Assembly: GCA_017557625.1 (NCBI GenBank)
Contig: JAFYYG010000054.1
Location: forward strand, 1-64,000
Direction of reading: 5' to 3'
Length of the DNA stretch: 64,000 nucleotides
Source of the DNA: Muribaculaceae bacterium
GTDB lineage: Bacteria; Bacteroidota; Bacteroidia; Bacteroidales; Muribaculaceae
Position numbers and translations under genes: made by a program. The notes beneath the pieces were generated by a model. The model saw only the letters and a list, made by a program, of their open reading frames with translations, was not told where the DNA came from and searched no databases. Position 1 is the stretch's first letter, and the number at the start of each line of letters is the position of its first letter. This document shows, piece by piece, positions 51,966 through 60,621 of this stretch.

Positions 51966-53255
51966 ATGGCTATTGTCAAATGTAACAAATGCGGTAACAT
52001 CTTTTCAGATAAGAATACCGCCTGTCCAAAATGCGGCGCAGACATTATTGTGCCCGACTCTATTAATAACAATACAATAAAGCAGCCAAAAGACAAAACT
52101 AATAAAACATTCTTAATCACCGCTGCCTCGTTTATGTCACTCTTGGTTATAGGATTAGTGTCTTTTTTATTACTCACCAGCAGTGATAAGAAGCATTTCG
52201 AAGTAAATAAGAAGCATTTTGAAAGAAATGACAAGGACATAGAGACGGACCAAGAATTAGAGTCTTTATCCTTCCCCGACGAACGTTCCACTACTTGTGC
52301 CGACACACTGCATCGAGTCTTCAACGACTACAACTATGTGGGCGATGGAGCACGCATCGTCTATGCTGCAAGAGTCAAGGACTCACAATCTGGTGTCAAC
52401 GACATCATTGTAGGTATCACACAAAAGGTTGGTGATTTCTATAAAATCTACAAGCTCGTCAAGAAAGAAGGCAAGTGGACTATCGATTCCGAGAACGTCA
52501 AGCAGATTTCCACTGCGGGCTACGACGTGACCTTCGACCAGGAAAAACTCATGTCGAGCCGAGACATCATCCCGCAGGTAACAGAAATCGGCGGCAAGAA
52601 ATATTTCTTCTATGCTTACTTGCAGACTCCCCGTGGCGACCAAAGCAAGGCGCAAGTGGTGCTGAATATGTATGACGTGGAGACTCGCTTCATCATCACC
52701 GCCAACTACCAAGGCGAGTACCAGAACGTTAACGGCGAGAGGGTTCTCGTCTGCAACCCTGCCTCCGGCAATAGTGCAGAGGTGAAATGGATGAACGAGA
52801 CAGCGCGCAAATTCATTCGCATCATCCGCTTCAAGGGCAAGGAGCAACCCAACGAGGAAGATAAGAAACAGAAAGAGGAGAAAAAGCAAGAACAGAAATC
52901 CAAAAACTCGGCAGTAATCGAGACAAAGGAAAAAGACAATCCTATGTTCAAGATGGAGGACGTTATCAAGTCACAACGTGCAGGAGTATTCACAGTTTTT
53001 CTGCTCAAAGACGGCAGTGTGGTTAGCTACAACGCGTCAACTGGCAAAAACTCAAAGATTCACAGTGGCGGTGCTAAGGATATAGGGTTCTATGACGTAA
53101 CAAATTGCATCATCAGCATTCGCAACTCTGATGACACCCGCAAGCGAGTGAATCTCAAAACTGGGCAGATTGTGAACGTCGAGGCTGCCTCACAACCAGA
53201 GAAGAAAGAGAAGAAAGAGAAGAAAAAAGAAGAAGGTGGAACAACGATGCCATAA
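51966..53255 (+). CDS. Zinc-ribbon membrane protein, paralogue 2
   Basis: A 429-residue paralogue of the protein at 49988: zinc ribbon CNKCGNIFSDKNTACPKCG (Cys 6, 9, 20, 23), a membrane helix at about 50-72 (TFLITAASFMSLLVIGLVSFLLLTS), then the same extracytoplasmic domain, charged linker, second domain and EEGGTTMP end. The first extracytoplasmic domain is nearly identical between the two while the N-terminal cytosolic linkers differ. This fits duplication followed by either divergence at the N-terminus or gene conversion of the central part. Function unknown. Confidence 0.85.
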   Translation: MAIVKCNKCGNIFSDKNTACPKCGADIIVPDSINNNTIKQPKDKTNKTFLITAASFMSLLVIGLVSFLLLTSSDKKHFEVNKKHFERNDKDIETDQELESLSFPDERSTTCADTLHRVFNDYNYVGDGARIVYAARVKDSQSGVNDIIVGITQKVGDFYKIYKLVKKEGKWTIDSENVKQISTAGYDVTFDQEKLMSSRDIIPQVTEIGGKKYFFYAYLQTPRGDQSKAQVVLNMYDVETRFIITANYQGEYQNVNGERVLVCNPASGNSAEVKWMNETARKFIRIIRFKGKEQPNEEDKKQKEEKKQEQKSKNSAVIETKEKDNPMFKMEDVIKSQRAGVFTVFLLKDGSVVSYNASTGKNSKIHSGGAKDIGFYDVTNCIISIRNSDDTRKRVNLKTGQIVNVEAASQPEKKEKKEKKKEEGGTTMP

Positions 53256-53259
53256 TCAA

Positions 53260-53385
53260 GGATTGCACACTTATTAGAACAATACTGGCACGCGGCGAGA
53301 AAAGCATCTCGCCGCGTGCTACAAATAAGAGAAAACCAACCACATTTTGAATAATTAATGATATAGAAGAGACGAGATTATTAAG
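53260..53385 (+). pseudogene. Decayed 5' end of a 51310-like gene, with hairpin copy 3
   Basis: AATCAAGGATT replaces the AATCATGGATT that starts the 51310 gene, so the start codon is lost. Hairpin GCACGCGGCGAGA (53288-53300), loop AAAGCA, TCTCGCCGCGTGC (53307-53319) follows, then the same AT-rich tail as after copy 2. Confidence 0.7.
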
Positions 53386-53395
53386 TTCATTCATA

Positions 53396-53449
53396 ACAAG
53401 AAAAAAGAGCTCAAGTGACCTCATGAGCCATCTTTTTTCTTGTTTTTTT
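53396..53449 (+). terminator. Terminator after the zinc-ribbon cluster
   Basis: ACAAGAAAAAAG (53396-53407) pairs with CTTTTTTCTTGT (53432-53443), followed by six T. Confidence 0.8.
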
Positions 53450-53525
53450 GGGCCAGAAATGCGCTCTACTGCCTTTTTTAAAAAAAATTAATTAAAATAC
53501 TATCAATCATTCAACGAATTATCTC

Positions 53526-53533
53526 TAACTTTG
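53526..53533 (+). promoter_or_regulatory. -7 box of the glycosyltransferase gene
   Basis: TAACTTTG; leader about 60 bases to the ATG at 53600. Confidence 0.65.
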
Positions 53534-53599
53534 CAGGCTTTTCCAAATTATTTGGCAAAACAACTATTTCATTAACAAGCTACCTTATAATTATATATA

Positions 53600-54736
53600 A
53601 TGACTGTTGGATTTGATGGCATAAGAACGGTAAACAGCGACTCTGAGCTGTGTTATTATGACCGCCTCTTAATATCGTCACTAGGAATGGAATATCCTAG
53701 AGACTCTTTTATGGTTTATACTCCCGAAAACTCCAGCGACCGCGCCCTGTCGTGGCTTCTCTCTATTTCGAGCGTTCACCTGAAGACCCCCTATAAAGAT
53801 TTCAGCAAATGGATGTGGCGCAACTGGAACGGCATATATACCGACTTTCACCGTCACGGCGTGAAAGTGTATCACGGCCTTGACTCGGTGCTGCCCTTGG
53901 GACACGGCAAGGAGAAAGTGAGAATGGTCACCACCGTGCGCGACCTCACTTTCAAGCGATTCATGAACGACTACACTTGGTTTGGGAAGTTCATGCGCAG
54001 TTCCCGAATTGGCCGTGCCTGCAAGCGTGCCGACCGTGTCATCGCCACCAGCGAATATGTGAAAAACGCCATTATCAAGAAGTATGGCACGAGTACCGAC
54101 AAGATTGACGTCATCTACACTGCATTCCGTGACGAGTATATCGAGAACCTCAACGACAAAGTGTTCATCCAAAACACAAAGGGGAAGTATAACCTGCCCA
54201 CAAACTTCATCCTCGCCGTCACCGACTTCGGCAGTTTGAGCAACATGGAGACCTTGTACCATGCTTTCTCAAAAATCGAGGACAAGAAAATTGATCTCGT
54301 CATTATTGGAAAGAAGAACGACCATTACCGACAGCTCAAGCGCCTTGCCGAAAAACTCAACATCGACGAGCGCATAGTGCGAGTTTCTAAGGTCAACAAG
54401 CACAATTTCATGTGTCTCTACGCTTTGTCGAAGGCTTTAGTGGAGCCATCTCTAGCCGATGGCATGGGGCAGTGCGTCATCGAGGCTATGATTAGCGACA
54501 CTCCTGTCATAGCCAGCGACGATGGATGCCACCGCGAGATTGCCAAGGATGCCGCCCTCTACTTCGACCCAAAGAACGTGGAGCAACTCACTGCCCACAT
54601 CAACACAGTGCTTAAAGACCCTGACACTTGCAAAAGGATGACTGAGAAAGGCAAGCAACTCGCTGAGCAGTTCACCCAGCAAAACCTGGCACAAAACACC
54701 ATGCTCACCTACAACAAAGCAAGAGGGAAAGCGTAG
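53600..54736 (+). CDS. GT4-family (GT-B) glycosyltransferase
   Basis: A 378-residue glycosyltransferase family 4 protein. The N-terminal Rossmann domain has VYHGLDSVLPLG and VTTVRDLTF; the C-terminal domain has FILAVTDFGSLSNMETLYHAF, DLVIIGKK, and the nucleotide-sugar motif VEPSLADGMGQCVIEAMISDTPVIASDDGCHREIAKDAALYFDP (GT4 EX7E replaced by DGMGQCVIEAM). It has its own promoter. Donor and acceptor unknown; likely capsule or surface glycan synthesis. The next gene encodes a VanW protein, which is often near envelope genes. Confidence 0.9.
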   Translation: MTVGFDGIRTVNSDSELCYYDRLLISSLGMEYPRDSFMVYTPENSSDRALSWLLSISSVHLKTPYKDFSKWMWRNWNGIYTDFHRHGVKVYHGLDSVLPLGHGKEKVRMVTTVRDLTFKRFMNDYTWFGKFMRSSRIGRACKRADRVIATSEYVKNAIIKKYGTSTDKIDVIYTAFRDEYIENLNDKVFIQNTKGKYNLPTNFILAVTDFGSLSNMETLYHAFSKIEDKKIDLVIIGKKNDHYRQLKRLAEKLNIDERIVRVSKVNKHNFMCLYALSKALVEPSLADGMGQCVIEAMISDTPVIASDDGCHREIAKDAALYFDPKNVEQLTAHINTVLKDPDTCKRMTEKGKQLAEQFTQQNLAQNTMLTYNKARGKA

Positions 54737-54910
54737 GTTAAGTGTTAAGTTTTAAGTGTTAAGTAGCAAGTGGCAAATGATATGTTTTAAGTGTTAAGTG
54801 GCAAGTTTTAAGTGTCAAGTGATAAGTGTGGGTTTTTATGTGATAAGTGTTATGTTTCTCATAAGTCATTCCTAGCTATTCCTAGTCATTCCTAGCTACT
54901 CCTATTAACC
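54737..54910. repeat. Dense tandem word array GTTAAGTGTTAAG / GCTATTCCTAGTCATTCC
   Basis: Over 170 bases are built almost wholly of variants of TTAAGTGTTAAGT, GGCAAGTTTTAAGTGTC and then TCATTCCTAGCTATTCCTAG. No ORF. The densest of the gene-end word arrays. Confidence 0.8.
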
Positions 54911-55741
54911 ATGAAAAAGAGAAAATTGTTCTGCGAGATTAGCCCCACCACCTATGCCATAGCTCTGAAGAAGCAGATTGTCACACGCCACATCAAGGAT
55001 TTTTTTGGCAAGGAGAAGTGGGCGCGGGATTTCCAAGAAGAGAAACTGCCCGTGCTGGTGGCTTCTCACAGCAGCGACATGATAAAGCGCGGACCTGGCA
55101 TCGACCCGCAGCTGCAACTTAATAAGGCCGACAATATCAGGCTGGCATGCAGCAAGATGAACGGACTTATCATCAAGCCTGGAGAATCGTTCTCATTCTG
55201 GAAGTATGTGGGAAAGACATCGAAGAAAAACGGATTTACCGAAGGCAGAATCATCGCCAACGGCAAGTTGATCGCTGGCGTGGGTGGCGGGCTATGTAAT
55301 CTCGCCAACACCATCAATCTCGTGGTGCTGCACAGCCCCATGACCATCACCGAGCTGCATCACCACAGCGACGCCTTGGCTCCCGACCCAGAGGGCAAAC
55401 GGGTGCCCTACAGCGCTGGCACGTCGGTCAACTACAATTTTGTGGACTATCGTTTCTGCAACAACACTTCGCAGCTAGTGCAGCTCTGCGCCCGGTGCGA
55501 CGGCGACACCCTCATCACTGAGCTGCGCACCACTGAGCAGTTCCCTAACACTTATAGCATAGTGGAAGAAGACCACCACTTCCACCAAGAAAGCAACGGC
55601 AAATTTTACCGTGTCTCAAAGATTTATATCGACACCATCGACCGCCTCACGGGCAACGTGGTAGAGCACAAGCTTCACTGGAACAACCACTCCGAGGTGA
55701 TGTTCGACTATGCATTGATTCCTCAGGAATTGGTGGATTAG
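54911..55741 (+). CDS. VanW-family protein
   Basis: A 276-residue protein of the VanW family: LACSKMNGLIIKPGESFSFWKYVGKTSKKNGFTEGR, GVGGGLCNLANTINLVVLHSPMTITELHHHSDALAPDPEGKRVPYSAGTSVNYNFVDYRF. VanW accompanies some vancomycin-resistance clusters but its function is unknown; vanH/A/X genes are absent here, so resistance is not implied. It has no signal peptide. It converges with the lipoprotein gene; stops are five bases apart. Confidence 0.9.
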   Translation: MKKRKLFCEISPTTYAIALKKQIVTRHIKDFFGKEKWARDFQEEKLPVLVASHSSDMIKRGPGIDPQLQLNKADNIRLACSKMNGLIIKPGESFSFWKYVGKTSKKNGFTEGRIIANGKLIAGVGGGLCNLANTINLVVLHSPMTITELHHHSDALAPDPEGKRVPYSAGTSVNYNFVDYRFCNNTSQLVQLCARCDGDTLITELRTTEQFPNTYSIVEEDHHFHQESNGKFYRVSKIYIDTIDRLTGNVVEHKLHWNNHSEVMFDYALIPQELVD

Positions 55742-55746
55742 AACAA

Positions 55747-56565
55747 TCAGTTCACACCATTGGCGGTGGCAATTTGTCTTAGTTCGGCATTAGAGAATTG
55801 TAGATTTACCACTTTTCCAGTTTCTTTTCCTATATATCGGTGGCAGATTCCTCGTCCTGAGCGTGCCACAAGTTTGTATAGAACTCCAGTTAAGGTGTTG
55901 TTGCGCAATTCGTTGGCAATCTTATTAGTGCCATTCTCCCTGTAGTTGCTGTCGTTTTCTATTATAGAGATGTCGAAATCGGTCTCGTCAATCTCATAGA
56001 CGTAGAGAATATTCTCTTTTTCAACTTTAAAATCTACTATTTGCGTCACTAGATCCACAACCTTTGGCATAGCCTGACGATCTATCTCAACAAGGTTTTC
56101 TATTATCTCCTCTTGTGTCAGTGGTTTGTTGTTCTTTAGCTTGTCGTTGCTCACAACAAAAGTCATATTCTTTTGCGACTTCGAACCATTAAACTGGCAC
56201 TTTATTCCATAACCCGACAATCCTAAAGACTTAATGACATTTTTGTCGGTCTCAGAAGCCTCATCAATGCAACAAAGCCTCCAAATGTTGTATAATGTTT
56301 TGTCGGTTAGGTTGCTATATACAATTTTGTCTTCATCTACCACATAGTTGATAACGAGGTTCTTGCCTTCGCACTTGTAACTGGTGGCAGTTAATAAATG
56401 ATATTTTATAGGACAATTCTTATTAAGCTCTTCTACCAATTGCTTTATCTCGTTCTCATCCATCTTCTCACCAGATTTCAAAGACTTATTGCACGAGCCC
56501 AATAAGAGAATCAAGGAGCAGAATATTACACTGCCCAGGAAGAATACTGATTTCGAGTTTTTCAT
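55747..56565 (-). CDS. Lipoprotein of unknown function
   Basis: A 272-residue lipoprotein (signal ending LLLGSC, lipidated Cys 25). The mature part is hydrophilic, with two similar-looking halves: NCPIKYHLLTATSYKCEGKNLVINYVVDEDKIVYS and QAMPKVVDLVTQIVDFKVEKENILYVYEIDETDFD. Each has Glu/Asp-rich strands, suggesting an internal duplication. No family recognised. Confidence 0.72.
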   Translation of the reverse strand: MKNSKSVFFLGSVIFCSLILLLGSCNKSLKSGEKMDENEIKQLVEELNKNCPIKYHLLTATSYKCEGKNLVINYVVDEDKIVYSNLTDKTLYNIWRLCCIDEASETDKNVIKSLGLSGYGIKCQFNGSKSQKNMTFVVSNDKLKNNKPLTQEEIIENLVEIDRQAMPKVVDLVTQIVDFKVEKENILYVYEIDETDFDISIIENDSNYRENGTNKIANELRNNTLTGVLYKLVARSGRGICHRYIGKETGKVVNLQFSNAELRQIATANGVN

Positions 56566-56570
56566 AACTC

Positions 56571-56662
56571 ACGTTTATAGTTAATAGTTCACTTAACTCA
56601 TCTCTCTAAACACTAAACGTCAACCTATAAACCTCAAGTTTATAAGGCCTTATAAACTTAAA
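56571..56662. other. Short spacer with word repeats and TATAAG motifs
   Basis: TTTATAGTTAATAGTTCACTT words and TATAAGGCCTTATAAACTT; AAGTTTATAAGG and CCTTATAAACTT form a perfect inverted repeat at 56636-56659. It lies upstream of the lipoprotein gene and downstream of the coiled-coil gene. Confidence 0.55.
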
Positions 56663-57370
56663 TTATTTAAGCTTAAACGTCACGGCCTTCAAGCACATAT
56701 CGTTATACCATACCTCGTAGCGATAGACACCTGGAGGAAAATGCCCCTTGTCGGGGCCTCCCCAACCTTTCAGATTCAACAACACCTTGTTGGACGACTG
56801 CACGGAGTTGATGGTGAAAGTGTAGGAATAAGATTCATCCTTCGGTGACTCAGTGCCCAGCACAATATCCCCGTCGGGGTTATAGAGCTTTACTTGAAGG
56901 TCAACTTTTTCTCCTAATTTAAAACCACAGTATGTGATTTGTGGCAACAGATACATCGAGCTCGCCGCCGAGATGTCTTTGCCAAACTGGCTAATCGCAT
57001 TTCCGTTGCCATCGGCGTTAGCCACCTCAAGTTTCATGATATAGATGGGGAAGAGAGTGCGCAGGCTGTCGTTCTCTTTGATGAGCATTTCTTTAGCTGT
57101 ACGCTCCTTCTTCAGGGCTTGTGTAGTGGTGTCGAGCTGCATTTTCAGGTCAGTCAGCTGGCTCTGCTTTTCCGAGATTTGTCCGGTGGCGTTCTTCAGT
57201 CCCATGTCGGCGGCATTCTTGTGGTTGGTGATATGGTGAATCCGCACCCAGCTTGCAGCCAGTGCCAGAGCCAGCAATGCCACCAAAACACCTAAAAAAA
57301 TGGGCAGCTTGCGCCGCTTCTTCTTTTCGGGCACTATGTAGCTCTCTCTTATTTCTGTGTCGTTTTCCAT
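56663..57370 (-). CDS. Membrane-anchored coiled-coil protein with beta-sandwich domain
   Basis: A 235-residue protein. A basic cytosolic segment (EKKKRRKLP) precedes one membrane helix (about 24-42), then a heptad-rich coiled coil (about 58-110; QISEKQSQLTDLKMQLDTTTQALKKERTAKEMLIKENDSL). A C-terminal beta-rich domain (about 145-235) ends with FPPGVYRYEVWYNDMCLKAVTFKLK, typical of Ig-like folds. Promoter TAACTTTG at 57455-57462 with CTTG at 57483, spacer 20. Function unknown; envelope location. Confidence 0.75.
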   Translation of the reverse strand: MENDTEIRESYIVPEKKKRRKLPIFLGVLVALLALALAASWVRIHHITNHKNAADMGLKNATGQISEKQSQLTDLKMQLDTTTQALKKERTAKEMLIKENDSLRTLFPIYIMKLEVANADGNGNAISQFGKDISAASSMYLLPQITYCGFKLGEKVDLQVKLYNPDGDIVLGTESPKDESYSYTFTINSVQSSNKVLLNLKGWGGPDKGHFPPGVYRYEVWYNDMCLKAVTFKLK

Positions 57371-57675
57371 TGATTTCTCTAATTAAAAATATTTTGTAGG
57401 CTAATATAAAGCACTTTACAGATATTATAAAGTGTTGCCTGCCAATGCTCGATGCAAAGTTAATTATTTGTTTCCACTTTTGCAAGAGCAATCAATAATT
57501 ACTGATGCCTAAAATCTGTGACAAACGATAGATAAAACAGCCATTACCTCATCCATAAGCCCAAAGATCATTATAACCAACAAAAGCAAAACAATATAAA
57601 TGATAAATAAGTCTTTTCATCGTGGCATACAACAAAAAGTTGCTAATATCGTTTTATTTATAAATAATAATATTA
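57371..57675. other. Divergent region upstream of the Wzi-like gene
   Basis: Contains a minus-strand promoter (57455-57486) for the coiled-coil gene. No clear plus-strand TAnnTTTG box for the Wzi-like gene was found; TTTATTTATAAATAATAATATTA precedes its ATG. No ORF. Confidence 0.5.
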
Positions 57676-59238
57676 ATGACATCATTTAGACGGAGTGTAT
57701 GGAGCCTGGTGGTGGCTATTGTTGTGGGTAGCATTTTGCCTATTGCTGCCGACAGCATTGCTGTGGACTATAGCATGGGCCTCACCATCAACATCAGTGG
57801 CAAGGATTTTGCTCCCTACCACATCGCCAGCAACCGTCGAGGCACGGTCACCCAGCAGCATTCAGCACTGATAAGCGCGTCGCTGCGACACGAGATGGAC
57901 ACCACTCAGCGTCTTTCGTGGGGAGCCGGCATCGAGGCGTGGGGAGGCTACGCTTCGGGTGTTGACTACCTGCGTTATGACCCTGCCGCTGATGTCATGA
58001 TTGCCAACAACCAACACCCTGCACGCGTGTGGATGCAGCAGCTGTGGGTAGAGGGAAAGTATCGAGGGGCATTCATCACCTTGGGTCAGAAAGATATTGA
58101 CCCAGGATTTATGAACCACAGCCTCGGCAGCGGCGATTTAGTGATGAGCGGCAACGCCCGGGCCCCATATGGTGTAAGGGTAGGATTCATCAACTACCAG
58201 AACATTCCTTTCACACACGGATGGGTGCAAATCAAGGGCGAGATAGGATATTACCGACATGGCGACTCTAAATGGCTCGAGAATCATTATAACTACTATA
58301 ACAACTTCATCACTACCAATTATTGGTTCAATTACAAGAACACCTATTTCCGTACCAACCCGAGCAAGCCTCTTGTCTTCACCATAGGAATGCAGGCGGC
58401 CTGCCAGTTTGGAGGAACGGCAACCTACTACAACAACGGTATGGTGTGGCAAGAAATAAAAATGAAAGCCAACGCTGAATCTTTTTGGCACGCTTTCATC
58501 CCTGGCAGTGGTGGCGAGAATATGGGCGATAAAATCTACGTGGAGGGCAACCACGTTGGCTCGTGGGACATGGCATTAGAATATAAACTCAGCCCAGGAC
58601 AGACTCTAAGAGGGTATTACCAGTCGCCGTGGGAAGACGGTTCGGGAGTCGGCAAACTAAACGGCTACGATGGCCTGTGGGGAGTGGAGTACCGAAGCGA
58701 CAGCCATGGCGTGGTGACTGGTGTCGTAGCCGAGTTCCTCACTCTGATGAACCAAAGCGGACCCATACATTTTGCTTATAAAGACTTCACCGATGACGAC
58801 CACCCTAACGGCAGCGACATTGGCAATGCCGCCACTGGCAGCGACGATTATTACAATAACTACTGCTACAATGGCTATCACAACCGCGGTATGTCGATAG
58901 GCTCACCTATGGCAAAGTCGCCTATCTACAATACTGACGGCTACCTGCGGTTCACCGACAATAGGCTGCGTGGCTTCCACCTGGGGCTGATGGGTGACAT
59001 TGGCAATCAGGTGACTTACCGTGCGCTGTTCTCGTGGCGCAAGTCGTTTGGAACTCCGTTCATCCCCCACAGAAAGCCCATAACCGGCACATCGATGATG
59101 CTTGAAGCCACCTACACCCCTCATTGGCTTTCAGGTCTTGAAATCAAGGTGCAGTTTGCCCACGACCACGGCACGCTATATGGCAACAACACTGGGGCGC
59201 TCATCTCAATTTTCTATAACGGCAATTTCTCTTTTTAG
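57676..59238 (+). CDS. Wzi-like capsule assembly outer-membrane protein
   Basis: A 520-residue exported protein (signal MTSFRRSVWSLVVAIVVGSILPIAA). It matches the Caps_assemb_Wzi family in layout: NISGKDFAPYHIASNRRGTVTQQHSAL near the start, LQWVEGKYRG, LGQKDIDPGFMNHSLGSGDLVMSGNARAPYGVRVGF, and many amphipathic strands, ending ISIFYNGNFSF with a terminal aromatic residue as in outer-membrane barrels. Wzi proteins bind exopolysaccharide at the cell surface. A lipoprotein gene follows with no gap. It lies in a neighbourhood of envelope genes but no full capsule cluster. Confidence 0.88.
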   Translation: MTSFRRSVWSLVVAIVVGSILPIAADSIAVDYSMGLTINISGKDFAPYHIASNRRGTVTQQHSALISASLRHEMDTTQRLSWGAGIEAWGGYASGVDYLRYDPAADVMIANNQHPARVWMQQLWVEGKYRGAFITLGQKDIDPGFMNHSLGSGDLVMSGNARAPYGVRVGFINYQNIPFTHGWVQIKGEIGYYRHGDSKWLENHYNYYNNFITTNYWFNYKNTYFRTNPSKPLVFTIGMQAACQFGGTATYYNNGMVWQEIKMKANAESFWHAFIPGSGGENMGDKIYVEGNHVGSWDMALEYKLSPGQTLRGYYQSPWEDGSGVGKLNGYDGLWGVEYRSDSHGVVTGVVAEFLTLMNQSGPIHFAYKDFTDDDHPNGSDIGNAATGSDDYYNNYCYNGYHNRGMSIGSPMAKSPIYNTDGYLRFTDNRLRGFHLGLMGDIGNQVTYRALFSWRKSFGTPFIPHRKPITGTSMMLEATYTPHWLSGLEIKVQFAHDHGTLYGNNTGALISIFYNGNFSF

Positions 59239-59679
59239 ATGAAACGGTTAGCTATACATATAATTCTTGCTGCCGCCATGATGACCTTGGGCGGTTGCTC
59301 ACACAACAACGGTGACATTGGCTACTGGTTTGGCTTATGGCATCTCGACTCCATTGAAATCGATGGAACTCCTGTAGCCGACTACGACAGCAACACCTAC
59401 TTCATGTTTCAGGGAAAGGTGTTCTGCATCAGGTGCGTCAATGAGGCTGACCATGGCAGCGTTGAGAGTTATGCACAGTGGCAGGAGAGCGATGACCACC
59501 AGACTATGACACTCACCTTCGCTGACGACCGATTCCCGCCCACTGTCACTCCATTTATTCCCCTTGAGACCGTCACCACATTCACTGTCATCACGCTTAA
59601 CGACAAGGAGATGGTTCTCGAGCAGATTCACTCAGGGACAGGCGCTGCTTATACTTATCACTTCACCCGCTGGGAGTGA
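59239..59679 (+). CDS. Lipocalin-like lipoprotein
   Basis: A 146-residue lipoprotein (signal ending MTLGGC, Cys 20). The pattern YWFGLWHLDSIEIDGTPV, TYFMFQGKVFCIRCVN, QTMTLTFADDRF, TFTVITLNDKEMVLEQ and YTYHFTRWE fits a small lipocalin-like (DUF4847/DUF5004-type) barrel. The ATG directly follows the stop of the Wzi-like gene, so they are co-translated and probably act together at the outer membrane. Confidence 0.75.
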   Translation: MKRLAIHIILAAAMMTLGGCSHNNGDIGYWFGLWHLDSIEIDGTPVADYDSNTYFMFQGKVFCIRCVNEADHGSVESYAQWQESDDHQTMTLTFADDRFPPTVTPFIPLETVTTFTVITLNDKEMVLEQIHSGTGAAYTYHFTRWE

Positions 59680-59726
59680 TTTTTGTGGACAGTTTCGGAA
59701 ATAATGATGAAAAACTCCGTTTTTAT

Positions 59727-59757
59727 TTTGTATTTCTGTCAACTTGCACTATTTTTG
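59727..59757 (+). promoter_or_regulatory. Promoter of slyD
   Basis: TTTG (59727-59730), 19-base spacer, TATTTTTG (59750-59757); ATG at 59807. Confidence 0.6.
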
Positions 59758-59806
59758 TAAAGCAAAAACACAATCGCAATAATTATCAACACTATAAACA
59801 ATAACA

Positions 59807-60415
59807 ATGGACATTATCACTAACGGAAAGTTCGTCGAGATAGCTTACAAGATCTTCCTTGTGGAGAAAGACGGCGACACCATGATTTTTGAGTTTAATG
59901 AGAGCAAGCCCGACAGGTTTGTAGTTGGATACGAACCAGGACTCCCTGAGGCATTTGCCAACCATCTTCAGGGATTGAAAGTGGGTGACACATTCAATTT
60001 CATTCTCTCGCCCATCGAGGCGTTTGGAGAGAGGAATCCAGAGTGGGTGCAGACAATCGACAAGCAGATTTTCGTCATAGACGGAGAATTCGACAGCGAG
60101 CGAGTAAAAGTGGGAGCTCCAGTACCAATGATGACTGCCGATGGCATGCGCATCGAGGGCATCGTCAAAGAGATTACCGACAGCACTGTGACCGTGGATT
60201 TCAACCATCCTTACGCAGGAGAGACAGTGAAATACACTGGCAAGGTTATAGGCGTGCGTGAGGCTACCGAAGACGAAAAGAATCCACCACGACACTGCGG
60301 AGGTTGCGGTGGCGGTGACTGCGGCGGTTGTGGCGAAGGAGACTGCGACAAAGACTGCGAGGGCCATCATCACGGCGATGGCGAGTGCTGCGGCAAAGGT
60401 GGCTGCAAAAACTGA
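59807..60415 (+). CDS. slyD: SlyD-type FKBP peptidyl-prolyl isomerase
   Basis: A 202-residue cytosolic chaperone/isomerase. FKBP half: GKFVEIAYKIFLVEKDG, YEPGLPEAFANHLQGLKVGDTFNFILSPIEAFG; the IF (insert-in-flap) chaperone domain follows (about 75-130), then DFNHPYAGETVKYTGKVIGVREAT. The C-terminus from about 163 is a Cys/His/Gly-rich tail (CGGCGGGDCGG..., GHHHGDGECCGKGG) like the metal-binding tail of E. coli SlyD, which supplies nickel to hydrogenase. No hydrogenase genes are nearby. Confidence 0.95.
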   Translation: MDIITNGKFVEIAYKIFLVEKDGDTMIFEFNESKPDRFVVGYEPGLPEAFANHLQGLKVGDTFNFILSPIEAFGERNPEWVQTIDKQIFVIDGEFDSERVKVGAPVPMMTADGMRIEGIVKEITDSTVTVDFNHPYAGETVKYTGKVIGVREATEDEKNPPRHCGGCGGGDCGGCGEGDCDKDCEGHHHGDGECCGKGGCKN

Positions 60416-60596
60416 GACTTTTACGCTCTAAACACACATAAATTGTTCTCGGCCACACATTTGGTCGAGGACTAATTGTTTTAACGCTTTAACCCGAATC
60501 AAATTTAAATTCGAAAAATTAGCCGTTTTTTTTGTTGAATTTGTACCTCCTTGTTGTGGTTGTTTGATGAAAATGCGGATAAGATAACAAGATTTA

Positions 60597-60616
60597 TTAA
60601 CCCGAACTCGGGTTAA
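60597..60616. promoter_or_regulatory. Palindromic candidate operator
   Basis: TTAACCCGAACTCGGGTTAA: 9-base arms and a 2-base centre. Not followed by a T run, so not a terminator. Confidence 0.6.
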
Positions 60617-60621
60617 ACTGC

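Noticed and set aside
54911..55741. VanW protein as evidence of vancomycin resistance
   Set aside because: The vanH, vanA/B and vanX genes are absent and VanW is common in genomes without resistance.
60416..60600. A gene upstream of the 60898 gene
   Set aside because: The 60428-60628 frame is short, has no motif and overlaps the palindrome.
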